Below, one piece after another: positions 1-11,184 of a DNA stretch of 64,000 nt. Origin of the DNA: an uncultured Clostridia bacterium (GTDB lineage: Bacteria; Bacillota; Clostridia; TANB77; CAG-508); the NCBI GenBank assembly GCA_947628815.1, contig CANRBJ010000004.1, positions 60,213 through 124,212 of the forward strand. The letters are read 5' to 3'. The first letter of the stretch is position 1, and each line of letters starts with the position of its first letter. A model generated the notes under the pieces. That model saw only the letters and a program-made list of their open reading frames with translations. It was not told the origin of the DNA and made no database searches. The position numbers and the translations under genes were made by a program.

Positions 1-123
1 TTTAAGCATAAATTAATTATATTACCAGGAATAAAAATAAAACTTGCAAAATTTTTAGCAAAAATTTCACCAGAAAAATTAACTGCAAGAGTTTGCTATC
101 ATATGCAAAAAATGAAAAAATGA
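1..123 (+). CDS. C-terminal end of a possible short-chain dehydrogenase (partial)
   Basis: An open frame enters from the left edge and ends at a TGA at 121-123, giving a 40-residue tail with the pattern LPGIKIKLAKFLAKISPEKL followed by a basic end. A PG..NKL...L...LP...A pattern resembles the C-terminus of short-chain dehydrogenases of Firmicutes, but the catalytic core lies outside the window, so the family is tentative. A terminator follows directly, consistent with a real gene end. Confidence 0.45.
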   Translation, partial: FKHKLIILPGIKIKLAKFLAKISPEKLTARVCYHMQKMKK

Positions 124-125
124 GA

Positions 126-166
126 AAGACTCTATTTTACTTTTATAGTAGAATAGAGTCTTTTCT
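126..166. terminator. bidirectional terminator between SDR tail and PBP gene
   Basis: An 11-bp inverted repeat (AAGACTCTATT at 126-136, AATAGAGTCTT at 152-162) is followed by a T-rich stretch on the plus strand and A-rich sequence before it. It can serve both converging genes. Confidence 0.75.
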
Positions 167-170
167 TAGC

Positions 171-2378
171 CTAGTTAGATAAAGTGATTTTTACAACAGT
201 TCCTTGTTCAACTGAAGTATCACTCGCTGGTTCTTGTTTTGTAACTGTTCCAGAATTTCCTTCTATAGTTATATTTAAGTTTTTCGATTTTAAAGAATTC
301 TCAGCCTGAGCCGCAGTCATACCTTCTAAATTAGGAACAGTAGTCGAAGTTCTAACATTATTTTCTGCTGTATATAACATAACAAGAGAATCATCTACTA
401 ACTTTGTTCCAGCTTTAGGAACTTGGTCTGTTACTAAAATTTCATTCTTGTTTCCATTTAAAGTAAAGTTGTAGCGAAAACCTGCAGCATCTAAAATTTT
501 ACCTGCTTCTGTTACGGTTTTATTTTTTACGTTAGGCACAGTTTTTAAAGTATCTGAAGAAGTTCCAATTTCAACCTCATCTGGTGAAATGCCAAGATAA
601 GGTAATACTTCAGACAAGATATTCGAAACAACAGGGCCTGCTACAGTTCCACCGTGGTAGTTTTTAACTTGTGGATCATATAGTGCTACAAGAACAACTA
701 ATTCAGGATTTTCAGCAGGTGAAACAGCTATAAAAGATGCAACATATCCAAAATCTTCATCCTCAACAGGAGGTTCAGATGTTCCAGTTTTTCCTCCTAC
801 AGAATATCCAGTAACAGCACCAGGATTACCCGTACCATCAGTAACAACAGATTCCATCATATCAAGCATTTTTTCAGCAGTTTCAGATGAAATTACTTGA
901 CGTACTTCTTCTGCATCAATATTAGTAACAGCATTTGTATCTGTATTTATAATCTCTTTTACAATTCTAGGTTTCATTAAAATACCATCATTAGCAATAG
1001 AAGAAATAGCAGTTATAAGTTGAATAGGTGTTACTTTAATACGTTGACCAAATGCCATTGTTGCAAGTTCAGTTGGGCCAACTTTATCTTCTTGATGAAA
1101 ATCACTATTTATTTCTTCTGGTAATCCAATTCCTGTTTTTGAAAATAAACCATAGGCTTGGTAGTATTTATATAAATTACGCGTACCAATTTTTCTAGCA
1201 AGTTGCATCATCCCTGGGTTACAAGAATTTTCTAATACTTGCCTTAGGGTTTGTGTTCCATGAGCGGTGTTAGACCAACAACGAATTTTTTTATCAGCAA
1301 CCATTTCAAACCCTAGACAACTAAATTCATTAGCAACATCTGTTTTTGTAATATTTTCTTCTAAAGCAACTGAAGCATTAATTAATTTAAAAGTAGAACC
1401 AGGTTCATAACGGCTTGAAACCATAATGTTTCTATACATTTCTGTTTTATCACTAGAACTTAAAGAATCCCAACGGTTAATCCAGTAAGAGGCTGTTGGT
1501 GTAAAAGGTGTATTTAAGTCATAGTCTGGATATTGTGCCATTGCTAAAATGTCGCCAGTACTAGGTTTCATAATAATAACATTTCCATTACGAGCGTTAT
1601 TTTTTTCTACTGCCTCTTTTAAATATTTTTCAGCAATTGATTGAATATTTGCATCAATTGTAAGTACTACATTATTACCATTTTCTGCTTCAATATGTTG
1701 ACCTTCTTCATCTGAAATTTCATCTTTATTAACATCGGTAGATGTAACAATTTTTCCAGGAGTACCTGTAAGATAAGAGTTATAACTTCTTTCAATACCA
1801 TAAATACCTTGGTTATCACTATTACAAAAGCCAATAACATATGCTGCTAAATTGTTATAAGGATAGTATCTTTTTGTATCTTCATCTATATTAATACCAG
1901 TTGATATTTCATTATCTTTCATCCATTTTTTTAAAGCATCAATTTTATCTTGCTCCACTTTTTTTGCAATAGTTTGAACACTAGAATCGCTATTTAGTTT
2001 TGCTAAAGTTTCTTCATAATCTAGTTCAAAAATTTCAGAAAATGCTTTAGCAATCTTTTCTTTTTTTGCCCTTGTAAGTTCTACTGTTTTATCTTTAATT
2101 TTAGTAGGATTAATTGAAACAGTATCAACTTTTGCACTAATAGCTAAACTTTTTCCATTAGTATCTAAAATATTTCCCCTTTTTGCACTAATTAACTTAC
2201 TAACAGTTTGTTGCTTAAAAGCTTTTTCTTTTAATTCAGCGCCTTGTACAAACTGCAAAAATCCAAGTCTTATCATTAAGCAAAAAAGTAAAAAAAACAT
2301 AAATATCATTGTATAACGAAGCCTTTTTGTGGTTACAGTATTAGAAGGCTTTTTTACTTTTTTATTTTTCTTATTCAT
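171..2378 (-). CDS. class B penicillin-binding protein with two PASTA domains (SpoVD/PBP2-like)
   Basis: This 735-residue transpeptidase cross-links peptidoglycan at the outer face of the membrane. After a short basic N-terminus there is one membrane segment (about residues 24-43), a PBP dimerisation region (about 60-220), and a transpeptidase domain with STFK (about residue 330), SCN (about 387) and KTGT (about 533). Two PASTA repeats end the protein (about 607-670 and 677-735). The length and PASTA tail fit SpoVD or the vegetative PBP2B group; which one cannot be decided because the gene is isolated from the mraW-ftsL cluster. Three CGG triplets lie in the gene but none is in frame, and the frame is intact. 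Confidence 0.93.
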   Translation of the reverse strand: MNKKNKKVKKPSNTVTTKRLRYTMIFMFFLLFCLMIRLGFLQFVQGAELKEKAFKQQTVSKLISAKRGNILDTNGKSLAISAKVDTVSINPTKIKDKTVELTRAKKEKIAKAFSEIFELDYEETLAKLNSDSSVQTIAKKVEQDKIDALKKWMKDNEISTGINIDEDTKRYYPYNNLAAYVIGFCNSDNQGIYGIERSYNSYLTGTPGKIVTSTDVNKDEISDEEGQHIEAENGNNVVLTIDANIQSIAEKYLKEAVEKNNARNGNVIIMKPSTGDILAMAQYPDYDLNTPFTPTASYWINRWDSLSSSDKTEMYRNIMVSSRYEPGSTFKLINASVALEENITKTDVANEFSCLGFEMVADKKIRCWSNTAHGTQTLRQVLENSCNPGMMQLARKIGTRNLYKYYQAYGLFSKTGIGLPEEINSDFHQEDKVGPTELATMAFGQRIKVTPIQLITAISSIANDGILMKPRIVKEIINTDTNAVTNIDAEEVRQVISSETAEKMLDMMESVVTDGTGNPGAVTGYSVGGKTGTSEPPVEDEDFGYVASFIAVSPAENPELVVLVALYDPQVKNYHGGTVAGPVVSNILSEVLPYLGISPDEVEIGTSSDTLKTVPNVKNKTVTEAGKILDAAGFRYNFTLNGNKNEILVTDQVPKAGTKLVDDSLVMLYTAENNVRTSTTVPNLEGMTAAQAENSLKSKNLNITIEGNSGTVTKQEPASDTSVEQGTVVKITLSN

Positions 2379-2475
2379 AGTATCACCATTTTTCTTTTGA
2401 AATTATTGTCAAAAACATTGTATCTTAAATGATGAGAAAAATCAATAAAAGTAAAAAAATATCGAAATCTTTTTG

Positions 2476-2503
2476 TTGACAAAAGTAAAACTTACTATAT
2501 AAT
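2476..2503 (+). promoter_or_regulatory. sigma-A type promoter of adhE
   Basis: TTGACA at 2476-2481 and TATAAT at 2498-2503 are separated by 16 bases. A strong AAAGGAGG ribosome site (2524-2531) precedes the ATG at 2538. Confidence 0.7.
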
Positions 2504-2537
2504 AGTATGTGAAAATTAAAGATAAAGGAGGTCTATT

Positions 2538-5141
2538 ATGGCTCAAGAAGTAACAAACGAGGAACAAGAAAAAATTAAGAAAATGATTGATGACTTAGTA
2601 CAAAGAGCAAAAGTTGCATCAATGGAATATAAAAAATTAGATCAAGATACAGTAAATAATATAATAAAAAAGATGTCAATGGCAGGACTTGAAAATCATA
2701 TGAAGCTTGCAAAAATGGCTGTAGATGAAACTCATCGTGGAATTTATGAGGACAAGATTACAAAGAATATGTTTGCTACAGAATATGTGTATCATAGCAT
2801 AAAATATGATAAAACAGTTGGAGTTATTAATGAAAATGTGGAAGAGGGGTATGTAGAAATTGCAGAACCAGTTGGGATAATTGCAGGAGTAACACCAGTA
2901 ACTAATCCTACATCTACTACTATGTTTAAATCATTAATATCTGCTAAAACTAGAAATGTAATTATATTTGGTTTTCACCCATCTTCACAAAAATGTAGTG
3001 TAGAAGCAGCTCGTATTCTTAGAGATGCTGCAATTAGTGCAGGTGCACCAAAAGATTGTATTTTATGGATTGAAGAACCATCTATTACAGCAACTAATCT
3101 TTTAATGAATCATCCAGATGTAAACTTAATTCTTGCAACTGGAGGAACAGGAATGGTAAGAGCTGCATATTCATGTGGAAAGCCAGCATTAGGAGTAGGC
3201 CCTGGAAATGTACCTTGCTATATAGATAAAACTGCCAAATTAAAAACATCAGTAAATGATTTAGTAATGTCAAAATCATTTGATAATGGAATGATATGTG
3301 CTTCAGAACAAGCAGCTATTGTAGATAGAGAAATTCATGATGAATTTGAGAAACTTATGAAAGAAGCAGGATGCTATTTTCTAAATGAAGAGGAAAGAGA
3401 AAAACTAAAGGAAAGTATGTTTGATAAGGAAAAAGGATATACTTTAAATTCGCATGTTGTAGGTCAAAGTCCATATGATATTGCAAAACAAGCAGGAATT
3501 GAAGTGCCAACTGATACTAAAGTTTTAGTAGTATATGAAGAAGGAGTTGGAGTAGATTATCCATTCTCAAGAGAAAAGCTTAGTCCAGTATTAACATACT
3601 ATATTGTAGATTCTAAAGAAGAAGGAATCGAAAAAGCAGAACAACTATTAAGATTTGGAGGACTTGGACATTCAGCAGTTATACATTCAGAAGATGATGA
3701 TACAATTCTAGAATTTTCAAATCATATGCAAGCAGGAAGAATTATTGTAAATTCTCCATCAACTCATGGAGCAATTGGTGATATTTATAATACCAATATG
3801 CCATCACTTACACTTGGATGTGGAACATTTGGAGGAAATTCAACAACATCAAATGTATCAAGTGTAAACTTAATTAATATAAAAAGAGTTGCAAAAAGGA
3901 GGGTTAATATGCAATGGTTTAAAGTTCCAGAAAAAATATATTTTGAAGCAGGTTCAATTGCTTACTTAGAAAAAATGCCAGATATAAAAAGGGCATTTAT
4001 AGTAACAGATGAATCTATGGTAAAATTAGGATATGTAGATAAAATTTTATATCATTTAAGAAATAGAAGAGAATATGTTCACTCAGAAATATTTGCAGAA
4101 GTAGAACCAGATCCATCATTCGATACAATAAAAAGAGGAGTAAAACAAATTGAGAACTTCAAACCAGATGTAATTATTGCAATTGGTGGAGGAAGCGCAA
4201 TAGATGCTGCAAAAGGAATGTGGCTATTTTATGAACATCCAGATGCTGATGTAGAAGGTTTAAAACTAAAATTTATGGATATACGTAAACGTACCTATAA
4301 ATTTCCAAAATTAGGAGAAAAAGCAAAAATGGTTGCAATACCAACAACATCTGGAACAGGTTCAGAAGTTACATCCTTTGCAGTTATTACAGACAAAACA
4401 CAAAATAAAAAATATCCACTAGCAGATTATGAATTAACACCAGATGTTGCAATCATAGATCCAGACTTAGTTATGACTTTACCAAAAAGAATTACAGCAG
4501 ATACAGGAATGGATGTTTTAACACATGCAATAGAAGCGTATGTATCAAACTTAGCATCAGACTACACAGATGCTCTTTCAGAAAAAGCAGTAGAACTTGT
4601 CTTAAATAATTTACCTATAGCATATGAAAATGGTTCAGATAAAACAGCAAGAGAAAGAATGCATAATGCAAGTTGTATAGCAGGTATGGCATTTACAAAC
4701 GCATTTTTAGGAGTTAACCACTCTATTGCACATAAAATAGGAGGAGAATTCCATGTACCACATGGTAGAGCAAATGCAATTTTATTACCATATGTTATAA
4801 AATACAATGCTACAAGACCAACAAAATTTGTATCATTCCCAAAATACGAATACTTTATAGCAGATGAAAAATATGCACGCCTTGCTCGTAAAAATGGAAT
4901 GCCTGCTGCTACAAACGAAGAGGGAGTAAATTCTCTAATTCAAGCAGTAAAAGACTTAAACAAAAAACTAGAAATGCCAACAAGTTTCAAAGAAGCAGGA
5001 ATAAATGAACAAGAATTTCTAGCAAAAGTAGATGATTTAGCAGATAAAGCTTTTGAAGACCAATGTACAACAGCAAACCCAAGAGTACCACTTGTAGAAG
5101 AAATAAAACAAATATTACTAGATGCTTACTATGGAGCATAG
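2538..5141 (+). CDS. adhE: bifunctional acetaldehyde-CoA / alcohol dehydrogenase
   Basis: AdhE reduces acetyl-CoA to acetaldehyde and then to ethanol, oxidising two NADH, and is a main electron sink of fermenting Clostridia. The 867-residue length is typical. The N-terminal aldehyde dehydrogenase half carries the catalytic Cys254 in NGMICASEQ; the C-terminal iron-type alcohol dehydrogenase half shows the [10 protein letters not shown] nucleotide motif, [10 protein letters not shown], and the metal-binding histidines in [22 protein letters not shown]. The gene stands alone with its own promoter and terminator. No CGG triplet occurs in it in any phase that I could find, so it reads through unbroken. 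Confidence 0.98.
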   Translation: MAQEVTNEEQEKIKKMIDDLVQRAKVASMEYKKLDQDTVNNIIKKMSMAGLENHMKLAKMAVDETHRGIYEDKITKNMFATEYVYHSIKYDKTVGVINENVEEGYVEIAEPVGIIAGVTPVTNPTSTTMFKSLISAKTRNVIIFGFHPSSQKCSVEAARILRDAAISAGAPKDCILWIEEPSITATNLLMNHPDVNLILATGGTGMVRAAYSCGKPALGVGPGNVPCYIDKTAKLKTSVNDLVMSKSFDNGMICASEQAAIVDREIHDEFEKLMKEAGCYFLNEEEREKLKESMFDKEKGYTLNSHVVGQSPYDIAKQAGIEVPTDTKVLVVYEEGVGVDYPFSREKLSPVLTYYIVDSKEEGIEKAEQLLRFGGLGHSAVIHSEDDDTILEFSNHMQAGRIIVNSPSTHGAIGDIYNTNMPSLTLGCGTFGGNSTTSNVSSVNLINIKRVAKRRVNMQWFKVPEKIYFEAGSIAYLEKMPDIKRAFIVTDESMVKLGYVDKILYHLRNRREYVHSEIFAEVEPDPSFDTIKRGVKQIENFKPDVIIAIGGGSAIDAAKGMWLFYEHPDADVEGLKLKFMDIRKRTYKFPKLGEKAKMVAIPTTSGTGSEVTSFAVITDKTQNKKYPLADYELTPDVAIIDPDLVMTLPKRITADTGMDVLTHAIEAYVSNLASDYTDALSEKAVELVLNNLPIAYENGSDKTARERMHNASCIAGMAFTNAFLGVNHSIAHKIGGEFHVPHGRANAILLPYVIKYNATRPTKFVSFPKYEYFIADEKYARLARKNGMPAATNEEGVNSLIQAVKDLNKKLEMPTSFKEAGINEQEFLAKVDDLADKAFEDQCTTANPRVPLVEEIKQILLDAYYGA

Positions 5142-5150
5142 GAAACCGAA

Positions 5151-5188
5151 AACAAAAATTTCAGTGAAATATCACTGAAATTTTTGTT
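5151..5188 (+). terminator. terminator after adhE
   Basis: Inverted repeat AACAAAAATTTCAGTGA / TCACTGAAATTTTTGTT with a 4-base loop lies 10 bases after the adhE stop. Confidence 0.8.
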
Positions 5189-5288
5189 ACCAATTAATGG
5201 GCTTTGATTAAATAAATTCTTCAATATTATAGACATATAACTAACATTATAGTAAAATAGTTTCATATTTGTTTTTAGGAGGATTTGT

Positions 5289-5786
5289 ATGTTTGAAAGT
5301 ATTATATTTAAATATTTAGCAACTTTAATAATTAGTATGACACCAATTATTGAATTAAGAGGTGCTATTCCAATAGCTGTTATGGCATTTCACCTTACAT
5401 ATATTGAAGCATTTATAATAAGTCTAATTGGAAATATAATTCCAATCTACTTTATTGTAAAATATATTAGACCTTTATTTGATTTTTTTGGAAGATTCAA
5501 AATTTTTAAAGTAATTATTGATTGGGCAACCGAACGTGCTACTAAAAAAATTGCAGAAAGTAAAAAACTACAAAATTTTACAGCACTTGGATTATTTTTA
5601 TTTGTTGCTATCCCAATACCAGGAACAGGTGCATGGGTAGGTTCTCTAATTGCAAACTTTTTAGACTTACCACTAAAAAAAGCATTTCCACCACTTGCCT
5701 TAGGTGTTTTTACAGCAGGTATAATTATGCTAACAGGAACTGCTATTGCAAATGGCGGTATACAAATATTGTTGCAACATGTATAA
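5289..5786 (+). CDS. small multi-drug export / COG2426-like membrane protein
   Basis: This 165-residue protein has four hydrophobic segments and the motif TPIIELRGAIPIA near residue 18, followed by a conserved PIPGTGAW stretch, as in the COG2426 (YqaA/DedA-related) family of small integral membrane proteins. The transported substrate of the family is not established. An AGGAGG ribosome site precedes the ATG. The only CGG (5756) is in the harmless GGC GGT phase. Confidence 0.8.
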   Translation: MFESIIFKYLATLIISMTPIIELRGAIPIAVMAFHLTYIEAFIISLIGNIIPIYFIVKYIRPLFDFFGRFKIFKVIIDWATERATKKIAESKKLQNFTALGLFLFVAIPIPGTGAWVGSLIANFLDLPLKKAFPPLALGVFTAGIIMLTGTAIANGGIQILLQHV

Positions 5787-5790
5787 GAAT

Positions 5791-5824
5791 AGAGAATGGG
5801 TAATAAAATAATTACCCATTCTCT
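5791..5824. terminator. bidirectional terminator
   Basis: AGAGAATGGGTAAT and its complement ATTACCCATTCTCT form a 14-bp stem between the converging membrane protein and histidine kinase genes. Confidence 0.75.
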
Positions 5825-5843
5825 ATTTAAAGTGAACCTCAAT

Positions 5844-7856
5844 TTATACAATTTTAAATTCCAATATTACCTTAAACAAGTCTCCATCTAAATAAATATC
5901 AAACTTACCTTGTTGTAATTCTGTTAAAGATTTTGCAATTGATATGCCAAGACCTGATCCTTCTGTTGTTCTTGATGCATCTCCTCTTACAAATCTTTGC
6001 ATTAATTCGTCTACACTTATGTTTAATTTTTCTTTTGATATGTTTTTTAACTCAATTTTTACTATGTTATCTTGTTTTACTAAATCAATATATACTCTTG
6101 AATTTTCTAAAGCGTATTTTGAAATATTTACATAGATATTTTCCATCACGCGAAACATATATTTACTATCCGCTTCTATATACATTTCTTCTTCTGGTAA
6201 TGTTTCTATAATTTGTAATCCTTTTTCTTTAAATTTCTCTTCAAATTCTCCACTTACTTGTTTAATTAGTTCTTTTAGGTTTAATTTTTCTATTGTTAAT
6301 TTGATGTTTCCAGATGATGCCTTTGATGCTTCTACTAAGTCTTCTGTTAATTTTTTTAGTCGTTGTGATTTATTATCTAGTACCTCTAAATATTCTTTTA
6401 CTTTTTCGTTTTCTATATTTTCTTGCTTCATTAAGTCTACATAGTTAATTATTGATGTAAGTGGTGTTTTTATATCGTGTGATACATTTGTAATTAACTC
6501 TGTTTTTAATCTTTCGCTTTTCATTGCTTCTTCAATTGCATTAGATAATCCTCCTGCAATATCGTTTAGTTCATTTGAAACTTGCTTTAACTCTCCTTTT
6601 AAATCGTCCTCTTGTAGTGCTCCATCTACATCTCCTTCATACATTTTTTTAATTTTATTACGTAATTTTAGAAGGTCATCTAGTTTCGATACTACTACTT
6701 TACATGCAAAAATCCAAGTTAATAGTAACACAAAAATAAATATAAAATTTCCCATAAAAATAGCTTCTATCAAGCAAAACATTTGTATAATAGTAAAACA
6801 AATAAATATGCAAATTATTTTTGCATTAGTATTAAGATTATTGCCTATTATCTCTATATTCTTCTTTATGAAGTTACTTATTTTATCAAAGAACATATAA
6901 ATAACCGTATTTTTCCAAAATACTTTTGCCTTTATTCTTCTAATAAATGTAACTAAAAATACTGCCAAAGTTGCATAAATTGCTATTCCTGTTAGTATAA
7001 AAAACAATAGACAGGCATTTATTAGATTACTATCAGTAATTTCGTAAAATAGCAAATATGTAAAATTCAATATACATGCTTCTACAAATAATAAAAATAT
7101 TTCTAAAGCTGATATTATTTCAAATGGAATTTTATCTAATATATTTGTATAAATACCTTCTTCATCTTTTTTATGGCCTATACTAATTATGATAAAGTAT
7201 ACAAAAATAGCAAGTAATGCGCCACTTATTACAATGTTTGTTGGAGCATATACATATTTATCTCCTCCTACAGTTTTATACATTACATTTTGTAAATACA
7301 TATCTCCATGATATTTACTTTCTAAACACGCATAAACATCGCATTCTGTATCCTGTATTGTTATAAATCTACTGTCATACGCAATTTTATCAAATTGAAG
7401 ATTACCTATATCTGTAATAACTTTATTATTTTCATAAATCCACCAAGCTTCTTTATCTTTTATGTACGCTTTCAATTTTTCTAATGAATCTGTATTTGTC
7501 GTCTTTTCAATGTTAGTATATGCTTTACCATCTTTTGTTACAATTAGAATTTCATAAGTTTTTGTTCCAAGCCTACATCCATATTCAATTTCCTTTTTTG
7601 CTTCTTCTAAACTTAACATATTTTTTTCATTTATTTCTTTATTATCTGCTTTCATAATTACTGCTTGTCGAACTGCATTAAAGTATCTTTCTGAAAACAT
7701 ATCTGTTTCAAAATAATTTTTTGCATTTTGTGATTGACCATTAGTTTCATAGCAGTATATAATTGAAAATGCATTTACTAAAATATTAATAAATAAAATA
7801 GGTACTAGTATATAAGCAATTAGTTTTGCTATATCAGAACTTCTTATTTTCTTCAT
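5844..7856 (-). CDS. membrane sensor histidine kinase
   Basis: The 670-residue protein has an N-terminal membrane helix (about 13-33), an extracellular sensing region to about residue 205, a block of several further helices (about 206-385), a HAMP-like linker, a HisKA domain with SHDIKTPLTS (phospho-His about residue 460) and an HATPase_c domain ending in GSGLGISIAKSL. It follows its response regulator gene by 13 bases, so the two form an operon. The signal is unknown; the multi-helix sensor resembles kinases of the cell-envelope or antimicrobial peptide group, but this is inference. Confidence 0.92.
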   Translation of the reverse strand: MKKIRSSDIAKLIAYILVPILFINILVNAFSIIYCYETNGQSQNAKNYFETDMFSERYFNAVRQAVIMKADNKEINEKNMLSLEEAKKEIEYGCRLGTKTYEILIVTKDGKAYTNIEKTTNTDSLEKLKAYIKDKEAWWIYENNKVITDIGNLQFDKIAYDSRFITIQDTECDVYACLESKYHGDMYLQNVMYKTVGGDKYVYAPTNIVISGALLAIFVYFIIISIGHKKDEEGIYTNILDKIPFEIISALEIFLLFVEACILNFTYLLFYEITDSNLINACLLFFILTGIAIYATLAVFLVTFIRRIKAKVFWKNTVIYMFFDKISNFIKKNIEIIGNNLNTNAKIICIFICFTIIQMFCLIEAIFMGNFIFIFVLLLTWIFACKVVVSKLDDLLKLRNKIKKMYEGDVDGALQEDDLKGELKQVSNELNDIAGGLSNAIEEAMKSERLKTELITNVSHDIKTPLTSIINYVDLMKQENIENEKVKEYLEVLDNKSQRLKKLTEDLVEASKASSGNIKLTIEKLNLKELIKQVSGEFEEKFKEKGLQIIETLPEEEMYIEADSKYMFRVMENIYVNISKYALENSRVYIDLVKQDNIVKIELKNISKEKLNISVDELMQRFVRGDASRTTEGSGLGISIAKSLTELQQGKFDIYLDGDLFKVILEFKIV

Positions 7857-7869
7857 ATCATATCCCTCC

Positions 7870-8574
7870 TTACATTATATTTTCTATTTTATACCCAATT
7901 CCCCAAATAACTTTTAAGTATTTAGGTTCTTTTGGGTTAATCTCTATTTTTTCTCTTATGTGCCTTATATGAACGGCAATAATATTTTCTGCTCCATATG
8001 GTTCATCTTCCCAAACATTTTCATAAATTTGTTCTATAGAATATACCATTCCTTTGTTTTTAGTTAGAAATTTTAATATGTTATATTCTGTTGGTGTTAA
8101 TTTAATTTTATTTCCATCTACTATTACTTCTTTGCTAGAATCATTAATTTCTAAATTACCTGTTCTATATACATTTTCTTCTTCCTTTTTTAATGACCCA
8201 AGCATAGTATATCTTCTAATTTGTGAATTTACTCTTGCAATTAATTCGAGTGGATTAAATGGTTTTGTAACATAATCATCTGCTCCTGTGTTTAATCCAT
8301 TAATTTTATCGTAGTCTTCACTCTTAGCAGATAGCATAATTATAGGAACCCCTTTACTTTTTCGAATATTTTTTGCAACATCAATTCCATTCATTTTCGG
8401 CATCATTATATCTAAAATTATTAAATGTATTTCATTGTTTTCAATAATCTTTAGAGCTTCTCTTCCGTCATATGCTTTTAAAATGTTATAGCCTTCTTTT
8501 GTTAAATATATTTCAATTGCTTCCACAATTTCCTTATCATCATCGCAAACTAGTATATTATACATTCTTTTCAT
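7870..8574 (-). CDS. OmpR-family response regulator
   Basis: The 234-residue regulator has an N-terminal receiver with acidic pocket CDDD (residues 10-13), phospho-acceptor Asp55 in LIILDIMMPK, and Lys in TKPF, then a winged-helix Trans_reg_C domain (about 135-232) ending in VIWGIGYKIE. It is the first gene of the operon with the adjacent histidine kinase. A start a few codons downstream (MYNILV) is possible; the ATG used has a purine-rich AAGGGGA ribosome site. Confidence 0.95.
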   Translation of the reverse strand: MKRMYNILVCDDDKEIVEAIEIYLTKEGYNILKAYDGREALKIIENNEIHLIILDIMMPKMNGIDVAKNIRKSKGVPIIMLSAKSEDYDKINGLNTGADDYVTKPFNPLELIARVNSQIRRYTMLGSLKKEEENVYRTGNLEINDSSKEVIVDGNKIKLTPTEYNILKFLTKNKGMVYSIEQIYENVWEDEPYGAENIIAVHIRHIREKIEINPKEPKYLKVIWGIGYKIENIM

Positions 8575-8700
8575 CCCCTTTTTTATTATAACATCTTTCT
8601 TAGCCTATATTTTATATATCATAAAATTATTAAGAAAAAAGTATCGAGATTATTAATTTTTCCTTAATTTGTTTCATATATTCAAATAAGGTGATTATTT

Positions 8701-10180
8701 TTGAGAAGAATAAAGGTTTTTATTTTTAACGGAATTTTGTTGACTATTACTTCTTTTATAATGCGATTAATAGGTATGAGCTTTGGAATTTACCTTTCTA
8801 GAAAAGTTGGCGAAGAAGCTGTTGGCGTTTTTGGTTTAATTATGTCTGTTTATATGTTTAGTATTACTATTGCTACTTCTCGGAATTAATCTTGCTACTA
8901 CAAGAATTATTACAATTGATACAACATATCATCCTGAAAATGGTACAAAAAAAGCAATGCGAAAATGTTTGCAATATAGCCTTATTTTTGGAATACTTGC
9001 TGGTATTTTATTAACTATATTTACGCCTATAATTTGCTCTTATTTTGTACATAATCAAGTATCTAAAAATTTATTTTATATAATTTCTATAAGTTTACCT
9101 TTTATATCCATGTCATCTGCATTAAATGGATATTTTACTGCTCTTAGGAAGAATGGTAAAAATGCTATTTGTAGAATTTTTGAGCAATTTGTTAAAATGA
9201 TTGTAACAGCATATTTATTATCCTTTTTTATGCCAACAGGTTTAGAATATGCAAGTCTTTCATTAGTTTTAGGTGAAGCTATATCAGAAGTTTCTTCTTT
9301 TTTCTTTACTTTCTTTTTATATAAATTAGAAAAAAGAAAACATAAAAAGAAAATTGCAAATAATACCAATTATATGAAAGCAATTTTTGAAATTACTATT
9401 CCAGTTTCCATTACTTCATATATTCGCTCTGGTCTTTCTTCTTTAAAGCAACTACTAATTCCGCTTCGTTTAGAAAAATTTGGTATGAATTGTGTAGATG
9501 CAATTTCTTCTTATGGAGTAATTAATGGAATGGCAATGCCTGTTCTTATGTTTCCTGAAGTAGTAATTAATTCTTTTAGTGGTTTGCTTGTTACAGAGTT
9601 TACTTATTACCAAACAAAACAAGACTTTATCGCAATTAGGTACATTATTTCAAAAATTTTTAGAGTTACTTTACTATTTTCAATTGGAGTTATTGGATTG
9701 TTTTTGTTTTATTCAGATTCTATAAATTTGATGGTTTATAACAATTTAGATATTTCTATATATTTAAAAGTTTTGTGCCCATTACTTTTATTTATGTACT
9801 TAGATAGCATAGTTGATAATATTTTAAAAGGATTAAATAAACAAGTAGATGTTATGAAATGCAATATTCTTGATTTATTTGTGAGTATTTTTTGTATATA
9901 TATACTTCTTCCTATATTTGGAATTAATGGATATTTGTTTACCATTTTTCTTAGTGAAATTTTAAATTGTGGTATTAGTATTTTACAATTAAAACACTTT
10001 ACTCACTTTAAATTTGATTTTAAAAATTGGCTTTTAAAACCATTTATTGGAATATTTCTTTCTTATTTTATAACTGAAATAATTATTCAGAATACCTGCA
10101 ATGATACTTTTTCCTTTTTACTAAAATCTATTTTTTATATTGGTTTTTATTTTTTATATTTATTATTTTGTAAATGCTAA
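8701..10180 (+). CDS. SpoVB/MurJ-like polysaccharide flippase, +1 shift at CGG 8881
   Basis: A multi-helix MATE-superfamily flippase of the SpoVB type, probably moving lipid-linked cell-wall precursors during cortex synthesis. It starts at a TTG after AAGGTGA. The first 60 codons end in IATS, then an in-frame CGG (8881-8883) is followed by AAT TAA. Skipping the C gives ATS-GINLATTRI, matching the ATSGI pattern common in SpoVB, and opens 432 further codons. Total length 1480 bases equals 493 codons plus one base, giving about 492 residues, close to the family's ~500. No other indel is needed. Confidence 0.88.
8881..8883 (+). other. in-frame CGG, +1 shift site (SpoVB-like)
   Basis: TCT then CGG AAT TAA in frame zero; skipping C gives TCT GGA ATT (S G I), in register with the rest of the flippase. 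Confidence 0.93.
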
Positions 10181-10218
10181 AAGAACTCCCAACCGCTACA
10201 CGATTGGGAGTTCTTTTA
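10179..10218. terminator. bidirectional terminator
   Basis: AAAAGAACTCCCAA and TTGGGAGTTCTTTT form a 14-bp stem between the converging flippase and sortase genes, with T-runs on both strands. Confidence 0.85.
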
Positions 10219-10219
10219 T

Positions 10220-11017
10220 TTATTTTACTTCTCTTGCTTTTACAACAAATCTTTGTGTTCCATAGTTTGTACATGTAATTAAAGTAATTTCTTTTTTTCC
10301 ATTTGTTTTTTGTGAAGTACATTTTGTATCTTCTGGAGATACTACATATGTATCATATACTTCATATGTAACTGTTCTTCCTTTTAAGTCTGTTAGTTCT
10401 ACTTTATCTCCTTTGTTTATTTTAGATAGTTTTCCAAACATTTTCTTATTTTTATAGTTATGCCCTACAATAACATAGTTTCCTACTTCATTTGGATCTC
10501 CACCCCAGAATTTTACAACTGATATTTTTAATATTTCATCTATATTTGCTTCATCTGTGTTTAGTACTGGATAATTTATTCCAAGTGATGGTATGTTTAC
10601 AATTCCATCTGTTGTATATGTTGCTCCACTGTCTGTTGTATAAACTTCTGGTGAATTTTCTTCTTCACCACTTTGTTCTTCTATATTTTGTATATATTCT
10701 TCAACATCTTTTGCAAGTTTTGTAATATTAATTTCTTGTTTATTTGCTTCTTGCTCATCTAGCATAACAATTAAAACATTATCTTCTACTCTTATTGTTG
10801 TATCATCATCTTCTTCTGGTGCAATTATATGAATGTTTGATAGTATTTCTTGTGATATTTCTTCATTTTTGTTTCTATCATATTCTGCATAAATGTAATA
10901 CGAAAATAAAAGACACACTAAAAAGACTGATAAGAAAAATTTGATTTTATACATCTTCTTTTTTCTTCTCAGTTCAGGAGTTACATATAATTTTTCAGTT
11001 ATTAGTATTTGATTCAT
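10220..11017 (-). CDS. class D-like sortase
   Basis: A membrane-anchored transpeptidase of 265 residues that would attach surface proteins to the cell wall. A helix lies at about residues 22-42, and the catalytic domain shows IVGHNYKNKKMFGKL with the catalytic His, TLITC with the catalytic Cys (about residue 249) and the basic Arg in QRFVVKAR. An AAAGGAGAG ribosome site precedes the ATG. The surface protein at 22457-27536, with its C-terminal IKTGE-membrane-basic tail, is the only candidate substrate in the window. Confidence 0.88.
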   Translation of the reverse strand: MNQILITEKLYVTPELRRKKKMYKIKFFLSVFLVCLLFSYYIYAEYDRNKNEEISQEILSNIHIIAPEEDDDTTIRVEDNVLIVMLDEQEANKQEINITKLAKDVEEYIQNIEEQSGEEENSPEVYTTDSGATYTTDGIVNIPSLGINYPVLNTDEANIDEILKISVVKFWGGDPNEVGNYVIVGHNYKNKKMFGKLSKINKGDKVELTDLKGRTVTYEVYDTYVVSPEDTKCTSQKTNGKKEITLITCTNYGTQRFVVKAREVK

Positions 11018-11184
11018 ATCTCTCTCCTTTTTCTAATACTAATATTATTATAACATAATTTATTTACTTTTTAAATACTTTTTTACAAAAAGTTTGGGAA
11101 AATATGAAAGAAATGTAAATATACAAACTTTTGTTTACTTGTAATTTATTATATGTTATAATTTGCAAATAGAGGTGATAATTT